A DNA stretch of 11,460 nt. Source: Verrucomicrobiota bacterium (GTDB lineage: Bacteria > Verrucomicrobiota > Verrucomicrobiia > Limisphaerales > UBA1096). Below, piece after piece: positions 7,701 through 11,460 of the stretch; position 1 is the first letter of the stretch, and each line of letters starts with the position of its first letter. Made by a program: the position numbers and the translations under genes. Location: positions 1 to 11,460 of the forward strand of contig QOAX01000185.1 of the NCBI GenBank assembly GCA_003972865.1. Direction: 5' to 3'. Below the pieces are notes generated by a model. It had not been told where the DNA came from and made no database searches. It saw nothing but the letters and a program-made list of their open reading frames with translations.

Positions 7701-8595
7701 CTGGCGCGAGACGCCGCTGGCGTACGTGCTGCTGAAGGCGAAGGACGCCTCGGTGGACCGCATCCCCGAACTGCAGATGGATCTCGATTTTTACGACTCG
7801 CTCGGCCCGGTGCTGTTGCCGGTGACCACCGCGACGCAGATCGTCGATGCGCGCCCCGGGACCGCCCCCGCCCGGCCGGTTGACAAGCTGGAACTGACGC
7901 AGACGCTCGATGCCCGGCTGGCCGGTAAGAACGCGGAATTGACGCTCGAGCTGCACGCCACCGGCAACGGCCTTGCGCCGTCGCTCGACAAGCTGGTCGA
8001 GCTCGACATCCCCGGTTTCGAGATTGCCAAGACCGACGACCAAGGGCTGTCCATTGCCCGGGTTGATTCCGGCGCAGCAAGCGTCAATGCCGTGAGCGAG
8101 CGCACCTGGCTGCTCACCCTCAAGCCAGCCGGCGACGCCGGCGGAACGCTTTCGTTCAAGTTCCCGCAACCGACCGGCCTGGTGGCCAAGTCGGTTTTCA
8201 AGCAGTACAGCGACGCCGACCTCGTGGAGGTGGACAGCGAACTGGCGCTGGCCGGCATCGCGCTGGGTCCCGCGCCAATCTGGCCGTGGATCGGCGGCGG
8301 CGCGTTGGTGCTGCTGCTTGGCCTTGGCGCGTGGCGCTTGGCCAAGCGCGACGACAGCCAGGCCGCGGCACCGGGGTATCGTGTGCCGGACGTTTGCACG
8401 CCGTTTGCCGTCATCGACCTGCTGCAACGCATCGATGCCGACCAGTCGAGGTCACTGGCGGCCCCGCACCGCGACCAGTTGCAGGGCATCATTCGTGACC
8501 TTGAGCGGATTCACTTCGCCCCAGACACCGGACAGGCCAACGGCCACGGTGACTTGCAGGCCATCGCCCGCGACTGGGTCGGCAAGGTGAGCTGA
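4792..8595 (+). CDS. Giant exported, C-terminally anchored protein of the Bat-like locus (1267 residues)
   Basis: Residues 1-21 form a signal peptide (RR, then a Leu/Gly core, likely cleavage A19-L-G21|Q). A basic Pro/Lys/Arg-rich stretch covers about 22-80. A low-complexity Pro-rich linker with two SGTP units lies at about 176-207. The middle (about 210-860) is mostly helical and may contain TPR-like repeats. Blocks that I recall from large PVC proteins of unknown function include VYKLDDIRQVFG (632-643), the stretch around DLAEYQYG (724-731), and PFGLFIGLRHTSDIEREAGG (from 887). Residues about 1030-1160 alternate like beta strands, followed by a membrane helix (about 1164-1184), RLAKR, and an 80-residue cytoplasmic tail. 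That end resembles BatD, but BatD proteins are usually about half this length. I cannot name the family. A role with the VWA proteins is inferred from position. The terminator just upstream suggests separate or reduced expression. Confidence 0.88.
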   Translation: MTRRFTFLALGLGLLPFVALGQAPTKPTPRTILTPAVRVKPGVPPKSIRRLPAKGAITAPARTPRPIIALDRRGEPPTARKATTPPKPKTPQEKLHAALTAVKFDRTPDGILNALDELTKKAESQKDKAKAAAERFRRLANAGRWEELGKHIQSLPFDGSAEKAYRHLITALLRSPTTQSATPPPSGTPPVPSGTPVPPRPTTKPRPMLTQEDFVEILKLTPAEPSAADVAALGNLLRGVGQPNLSRLAKRLEDGVGRFGGDTPDGRKRAAQLLQPLANKSQARIALKFVPESDDDWALEMRADLLHKLWSGQPSPPNLSAAWKANEKLIATIGDDAKRLDGIKRGFTLVAKLPKTKADEWMSKQFREGGPGLKLIQLVQSDVQRNVRSTNFAARGENLRSLKQIIGVLLDEAGSDLARWQLPLTIAAEAWLVEAENTMRYYRPTVSRSNMLGYNPVYEQQRMMAQQSSSRYKPITPALVIEHAPGAGWLAALPESRRTRAMAALAETLLKDQKIMKALDEVERLAKLDPRKANLIANTLLSSWARTRNPNGGAAPRMSNSTLYIPPRPSGTPLTRAKQKRNLRELGQILERLVKLPTDLGQIWSNYTNKTYTPNPRAIVAAFEGAHSFAEVYKLDDIRQVFGEPEKMPTESLATLVNSMRQRLATSWRAPQIQQQAGTKRGEPQIKAEVLAGYETLLALLDTGLKTKPDVWQLKLQQAAANFDLAEYQYGNKADLDVYVKHREAAFEGFSEAAALYTLQTSVTADKPNPLVFQLWFNANLGASDLSYVTRQQIPEIGNLQKIRDAILVLPDSEGHLKAFGESVTNTSRRLTPELKPRYLRASLAVLEDHPAGEPARDLVQHYDDLLDEVELVARIDGSDEIGHTEPFGLFIGLRHTSDIEREAGGFARYLVGGSSTGTPYFYPRYPGQRQAPRDDLEEHLGEKLGDNFEVQSITFHDTKTQSRTLGQPGWRETPLAYVLLKAKDASVDRIPELQMDLDFYDSLGPVLLPVTTATQIVDARPGTAPARPVDKLELTQTLDARLAGKNAELTLELHATGNGLAPSLDKLVELDIPGFEIAKTDDQGLSIARVDSGAASVNAVSERTWLLTLKPAGDAGGTLSFKFPQPTGLVAKSVFKQYSDADLVEVDSELALAGIALGPAPIWPWIGGGALVLLLGLGAWRLAKRDDSQAAAPGYRVPDVCTPFAVIDLLQRIDADQSRSLAAPHRDQLQGIIRDLERIHFAPDTGQANGHGDLQAIARDWVGKVS
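4846..4861. repeat. Palindromic element, full 16-base form
   Basis: GCGCTTGGCCAAGCGC is perfect over 16 bases. It lies inside the signal peptide of the 1267-residue protein and encodes A19-L-G-Q-A23, the probable cleavage site. Confidence 0.85.
5204..5215. repeat. Palindromic element, imperfect
   Basis: GCTTGGCCAACG has the intact core, but the right arm diverges. It lies in the large gene. Confidence 0.65.
5530..5543. repeat. Palindromic element, 14-base form
   Basis: CGCTTGGCCAAGCG is perfect over 14 bases, inside the large gene, and read as R-L-A-K-R. Confidence 0.85.
6362..6373. repeat. Palindromic element, 12-base form
   Basis: GCTTGGCCAAGC is perfect over 12 bases, inside the large gene, and read as R-L-A-K-L. 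Confidence 0.85.
8334..8349. repeat. Palindromic element, full 16-base form
   Basis: A second perfect GCGCTTGGCCAAGCGC, near the end of the same large gene. Here it is read in another codon frame and encodes most of R-L-A-K-R just after the membrane helix. Confidence 0.85.
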
Positions 8596-8604
8596 CCGCT
8601 GCCC

Positions 8605-9525
8605 ATGGCTGCCAAGCGCATCCTGCTCATCGCCAACCCGGCGGCCGGGCGGCGCCAGGGGGAACAGCGCCTGGCCGTGGCACGGACACAACTCGAGGCG
8701 CTTGGTCATGCGGTGACCGCCGCGCTGACCGAATCCGCCGGACACGCCACCCGCTTGGCCAAGTCGAACGCTCCCGATTTCGAGATCGTCGCCGCGCTGG
8801 GAGGCGACGGCACGGTCAATGAGGTGGCCAACGGGCTGATGGCCGTCGAGCTGGGCGAGCGCCCCGCCCTCGCCACGCTTCCGGTCGGCACCGGCAACGA
8901 TGTCGCCCTGACCTTCGGCCTGGCTCATTTTGAATCCGCCATCGACGCCCTGGCCAACGGCGGCACCCGGACGCTCGACGTCATCCGTGTGCAGTTGATG
9001 CGGGACGGGGAACCGGTCACGCGGCATACCCTGCTCTTTGTCGCGGCCGGTTTCGCCGCCGAGGTGATCCGCAAAACCGGGCCGCGCGTGAAGCGCCTCT
9101 TCGGGCGGCGCTTCAGCTATTCGGTCGGTCTTTTCCGCGCGCTGGCGAGCTTTCGCGCGCCGGAGTTTTCGGTGAAATGGGACGGCGGCGAAAAGCGGGG
9201 GCGGATGTTTCAAGTCTGCGCGGGCAACACCGAGTTTGGCGCCGGCGGCGTGATGCGCATCTCCCCCGGCGCGCGCCCGGACGACGGCCTGCTGAACATC
9301 AGCCTGGTGGGCGCGCTTGGCCGGCTGCAGATTGTCCGGCGCTTCCCGAGCATCCTTAGCGGCCGCTACGTCGAGGATGAGCGCGTGGACTACTTCACCG
9401 GAAAACGCCTCGAGATCGATGCCATGCCGCCCGCCGAAATCCAAGCCGACGGCGACATCATCGGCACCACCCCGGCAGCGATCGAGCTGCTGCCGGGTGC
9501 GCTGCGCCTGGTCACGCCGGAATAA
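8605..9525 (+). CDS. Diacylglycerol kinase family lipid kinase (YegS/DgkB-like)
   Basis: A 306-residue protein, the usual length for bacterial members. N-terminal ILLIANPAAGRRQG (6-19) is the first nucleotide-site strand and loop. GGDGTVNEV (66-74) is the hallmark glycine-rich motif and PVGTGND (93-99) the second. PDDGLL (225-230) and ADGD (281-284) are the late motifs that help bind ATP and magnesium. The protein would phosphorylate a lipid such as diacylglycerol at the inner membrane face, recycling it or making signalling lipid; the exact substrate (diacylglycerol, phosphatidylglycerol or sphingoid base) cannot be read from the sequence. It starts 9 bases after the large gene, without a clear ribosome binding site, so the two are probably co-transcribed. 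It shares a 21-base convergent gap with the next gene. Confidence 0.95.
   Translation: MAAKRILLIANPAAGRRQGEQRLAVARTQLEALGHAVTAALTESAGHATRLAKSNAPDFEIVAALGGDGTVNEVANGLMAVELGERPALATLPVGTGNDVALTFGLAHFESAIDALANGGTRTLDVIRVQLMRDGEPVTRHTLLFVAAGFAAEVIRKTGPRVKRLFGRRFSYSVGLFRALASFRAPEFSVKWDGGEKRGRMFQVCAGNTEFGAGGVMRISPGARPDDGLLNISLVGALGRLQIVRRFPSILSGRYVEDERVDYFTGKRLEIDAMPPAEIQADGDIIGTTPAAIELLPGALRLVTPE
8753..8764. repeat. Palindromic element, imperfect
   Basis: GCTTGGCCAAGT has the intact core with one outer mismatch. It lies in the lipid kinase gene and is read as R-L-A-K-S. Confidence 0.7.
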
Positions 9526-9546
9526 CCAGTCCTCACCCTATAAATC

Positions 9547-10872
9547 TTACGGGTTGGGAGTGCCGCTGGTGATGACCTGGAAGGTCGGTTTGACGATGGG
9601 AAGCGGATTGACGCGACCGATGTTGTTGAGCCAGTTCCGGCCGCCAGCCTGTGTTTGCAATGCGGCCGCCCCCTGCCTTCCGATCAGCGATTGGATGCTA
9701 ATGGAGGTTTCATTCTGGATTTGGCCCAATTGTATCTGCCGCTCCTCAATGGACAAGCCGGTGTTCATGCGTATCTCCCGGGCGAGTTCCTCGGCGCCGC
9801 CCTTCATCTGGTACACCTGCGCGGAGATGTTCTCCCCCAGCCCCTGCCTCTGGGTGATTTTGTGAATCGACTTGTAGTCGTAATCTGTCTGGCGCATGTA
9901 ATCCTGATAACGACCCTCCCCCAGTGAGGAGCTAATCTGGTTGTTCATCTCCTGCTCGGCGAATTGGCGAACCTCGGCATCGGCCGGTGAGATGCTCGAG
10001 CCGGGCACGACGCCATGCTCGTTGTCGAACGCCTTGCGCGCCGCGAAGATATCGCGAAACTCATCCTCCGAAGGATCGAACCCATCCATCTGCAACCGCA
10101 TGTTCGCCGCCGTGGGTGACTTGCGCAGGTCGTACTCCATTTTCTGCTCCGGGGTCAGCATGGTCGCAATGCGATCGTCGCGATTCTGCCGCAGTTGGCG
10201 GATCTCGGCCATGTCCTGTGCATCGGTCGCGCCCTGTGCCATCTTCTTGAGCAACTCGCTCCCGAACTCCCGCTCGAGGGTGTTCAGCTCCGCCTTGGTT
10301 TCCTCCGGGATAAAATCCATCGCGTAGCCGCTCTTGGCCTGCGAGCGGGCGCGGGCGAGCGGGTTCGGCCGATTGATGGCCGCCATACCCTGTGATCCGA
10401 ACAGGTCGCCCAGCACCTCGTTTTTCTCCCGATCCAACTGGGCCATTTGTGAACTGGTGGCACTCGATGGCCGGGAAAGTGCGCTGGGATTACCTGTTTT
10501 CCAGTATTCCTTTTGGGCGGGGGCCTTGGACAGGATGTCGGCCTTGCGCTGGTCGTAGAGTTTGTCGAGATCCTGTTTCACAAGGTCGCGGATGGTCTCT
10601 TCCGGGCAGCCGATCCGGCGCAGGTTCTCGACGTAAGTCTGGTAGTCGTCGGCTTCGATTTGGCTCCAGTGAAACGGCTCGACTTCGCGCACGATCCGCT
10701 CGACCGGGGCCGCCTGGCCAGGCGCTCGGCCTGCGCCTGCCGTTGCGGCAGCCGACACCGGTGAGCCAAGCTGGGCCGGTGGCTGCTGCCTGTCGGCGAG
10801 CATCCAAAACAGTCCGGCGAGGCAAACCAAGTTTGCCACGATCGAAATCAACAACAGACGCTGCAAGTTCAT
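9547..10872 (-). CDS. Membrane-anchored helical protein of unknown function, Verrucomicrobia-like
   Basis: A 441-residue protein from the ATG at 10872. An N-terminal membrane anchor (about 5-25, LLLISIVANLVCLAGLFWML) leads to an Ala/Pro/Gly linker (about 30-57). Then comes FHWSQIEADDYQTYVENLRR (67-86) followed by IGCPEETIRD (87-96), a pattern I recall from many uncharacterised Verrucomicrobia proteins. Further blocks are LTPEQKMEYDLR (239-250) and GFDPSEDEFRDIF (264-276). The rest is charged and helical, and the C-terminus is Asn/Pro/Gly rich. The function is unknown. The start is uncertain. AGGAG abuts the ATG at 10872 with no spacing, but sits 6 bases from an in-frame TTG at 10866. A longer form from ATG 10917 or beyond has no ribosome binding site and would push the anchor inward. 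Confidence 0.86.
   Translation of the reverse strand: MNLQRLLLISIVANLVCLAGLFWMLADRQQPPAQLGSPVSAAATAGAGRAPGQAAPVERIVREVEPFHWSQIEADDYQTYVENLRRIGCPEETIRDLVKQDLDKLYDQRKADILSKAPAQKEYWKTGNPSALSRPSSATSSQMAQLDREKNEVLGDLFGSQGMAAINRPNPLARARSQAKSGYAMDFIPEETKAELNTLEREFGSELLKKMAQGATDAQDMAEIRQLRQNRDDRIATMLTPEQKMEYDLRKSPTAANMRLQMDGFDPSEDEFRDIFAARKAFDNEHGVVPGSSISPADAEVRQFAEQEMNNQISSSLGEGRYQDYMRQTDYDYKSIHKITQRQGLGENISAQVYQMKGGAEELAREIRMNTGLSIEERQIQLGQIQNETSISIQSLIGRQGAAALQTQAGGRNWLNNIGRVNPLPIVKPTFQVITSGTPNP
10711..10724. repeat. Related palindrome with CTGGCCAG core
   Basis: CGCCTGGCCAGGCG is a perfect 14-base palindrome. It differs from the main element by one symmetric base change on each arm (T to C and A to G). 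It lies in the linker-coding part of the minus-strand gene. A one-sided partner, CGCCTGGCCAGGCT, is at 1241-1254. Confidence 0.6.
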
Positions 10873-11010
10873 CTCCTGTGCGGAAAATAGCACCGCTGGC
10901 GAGCGATGCAATGCCATGAAACAACGCCGCTTGCCCAAAGTTGCGCTTGGCCAAGCGGAAACGAGTTGCCTGCGCCTAGCCAAGCGTGAATGATGCCCGC
11001 GCTTTTCACG
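10873..11010. other. Divergent intergenic region
   Basis: The only sizeable gene-free stretch (138 bases) separates the minus-strand anchored protein from the dehydrogenase-like gene. Promoters for both must lie here or in the adjoining gene ends, but I see no convincing -35/-10 pair for either. Its one visible structure is a cluster of palindromic elements at 10928-10986. Confidence 0.75.
10928..10986. repeat. Cluster of one perfect and two degenerate palindromic elements
   Basis: CGCTTGGCCAAGCG at 10944-10957 is a perfect 14-base palindrome. TGCGCCTAGCCAAGCG at 10971-10986 matches the 16 bases at 10942-10957 at 14 positions, exactly 29 bases on. A weaker copy, CGCTTGCCCAAAG, lies at 10928-10940. 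The spacing and the position between divergent starts would also suit an operator. Confidence 0.7.
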
Positions 11011-11460
11011 ATGAGGAAAATTCTGCCCTTTGTTTCGCTGCTATCCGCACTTGGCCTAAGCCAATCCGTCTTTGCCATGCCGGAAGGCTTCAAGATGGTC
11101 ACTTTCGCCAAACCGCCGCAGGTCACCTACCCCACCGGCGTCGCCGCCAGCGGCAATGGCGACGTCTACGTCAGCGTCGACCTGAATAGTTCGATCGATC
11201 AAAAGGCCAACCGCGGTAAGATCGTCAAGTGCGTCGATACTGACGGCGATGGTGTGGCGGACAAGTTCACCGACTACGTGTCGGACATCGACAGCCCGCG
11301 CTCTAGCTGCTTTGTCGGCGACACACTGTATGTGGTCAATCCGCCGTTTCTCTCGGCGTTCCGGGACAAGGACAACGATGGAATCGCCGACGAGAAGGTG
11401 CAACTCGTCACCGGCATGGGCTTCGATCTTAGCTTCCGCGGCGCCGACCACACCTCCAAC
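11011..11460 (+). CDS. Exported PVC-type membrane-bound dehydrogenase-like protein, N-terminal fragment (3' end outside window)
   Basis: The frame is open from 11011 to the window edge (150 codons). Residues 1-22 form a clear signal peptide with cleavage after SVFA. The mature part begins MPEGFKMVTFAKPPQVTYPT, then a propeller-like strand GNGDVYVSVD. Two calcium-binding-like DxDxDGxxD loops follow, DTDGDGVAD (77-85) and DKDNDGIAD (119-127). The fragment ends in GMGFDLSFRGADHTSN, typical of the 'putative membrane-bound dehydrogenase' proteins (TIGR02604 group) that are abundant in Planctomycetes and Verrucomicrobia. Full members often carry a heme-binding cytochrome c part further on; that lies outside the window. 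In-frame ATGs at 10990 and 10993 are alternative starts. I prefer 11011 because MRK begins a normal signal peptide. No start has a clear ribosome binding site. Confidence 0.85.
   Translation, partial: MRKILPFVSLLSALGLSQSVFAMPEGFKMVTFAKPPQVTYPTGVAASGNGDVYVSVDLNSSIDQKANRGKIVKCVDTDGDGVADKFTDYVSDIDSPRSSCFVGDTLYVVNPPFLSAFRDKDNDGIADEKVQLVTGMGFDLSFRGADHTSN

Noticed and set aside
7150..8427. 425-codon open frame on the minus strand opposite the giant gene
   Set aside because: Same reasons: no start signals, and Arg/Gly/Ala/Gln-rich shadow composition.
10986..11189. Short plus-strand frame starting at GTG 10986
   Set aside because: It conflicts with the frame from 11011, which has a proper signal peptide and a recognisable dehydrogenase-type sequence continuing to the window edge.
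1..11460. CRISPR array, tRNA or rRNA gene, insertion sequence, phage or defence genes
   Set aside because: No regularly spaced repeats, no tRNA-like cloverleaf noticed, and no transposase, integrase or nuclease-type protein in any supported frame.

Overview
The window looks like chromosomal DNA of a G+C-rich member of the PVC superphylum, most likely Verrucomicrobiota. The reasons are the truncated membrane-bound-dehydrogenase-type protein at the right edge (a family abundant in Planctomycetes and Verrucomicrobia), the style of the minus-strand membrane-anchored protein, and the very large exported protein next to a MoxR/VWA cluster. This placement rests on recognising protein families, not on a marker gene.

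Positions 1-4711 hold a compact plus-strand operon of the MoxR / DUF58 / von Willebrand A (Bat, 'aerotolerance') type. In order it has the 3' end of a MoxR AAA+ ATPase, a DUF58 protein, an exported single-pass membrane protein of unknown function, a BatA-like VWA membrane protein, a BatB-like VWA membrane protein, and a TPR-like anchored protein with a cysteine-containing basic tail. Two junctions are ATGA start/stop overlaps and the others are 7-26 bases, so the genes are probably co-transcribed and partly translationally coupled. In known MoxR/VWA systems the ATPase acts with the metal-binding VWA proteins as a chaperone-like unit at the membrane. That role is inferred here from family and layout.

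A hairpin followed by six T residues (4747-4771) closes the operon or attenuates it. After it comes a 1267-residue exported, C-terminally anchored protein (4792-8595). Its topology recalls BatD but it is far larger and mostly alpha-helical. It probably works with the VWA proteins. A lipid kinase of the diacylglycerol-kinase family follows 9 bases later (8605-9525).

The right part holds a minus-strand, membrane-anchored, helical protein of unknown function (9547-10872), converging on the kinase. A 138-base divergent intergenic region follows, then the first 150 codons of an exported PVC-type dehydrogenase-like protein that runs off the window.

The most unusual signal is not a gene. The palindrome GCTTGGCCAAGC, with core TTGGCCAA and full form GCGCTTGGCCAAGCGC, is scattered through genes and the intergenic region. 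The 8-base core occurs 11 times here against roughly 0.1 expected from base composition alone. It is read in two codon frames in genes and also occurs in non-coding DNA, which points to constraint or spread at the DNA level, like the HIP1 palindrome of cyanobacteria. I see no tRNA, rRNA, CRISPR array, insertion sequence or phage gene. No gene-free stretch exceeds 138 bases.
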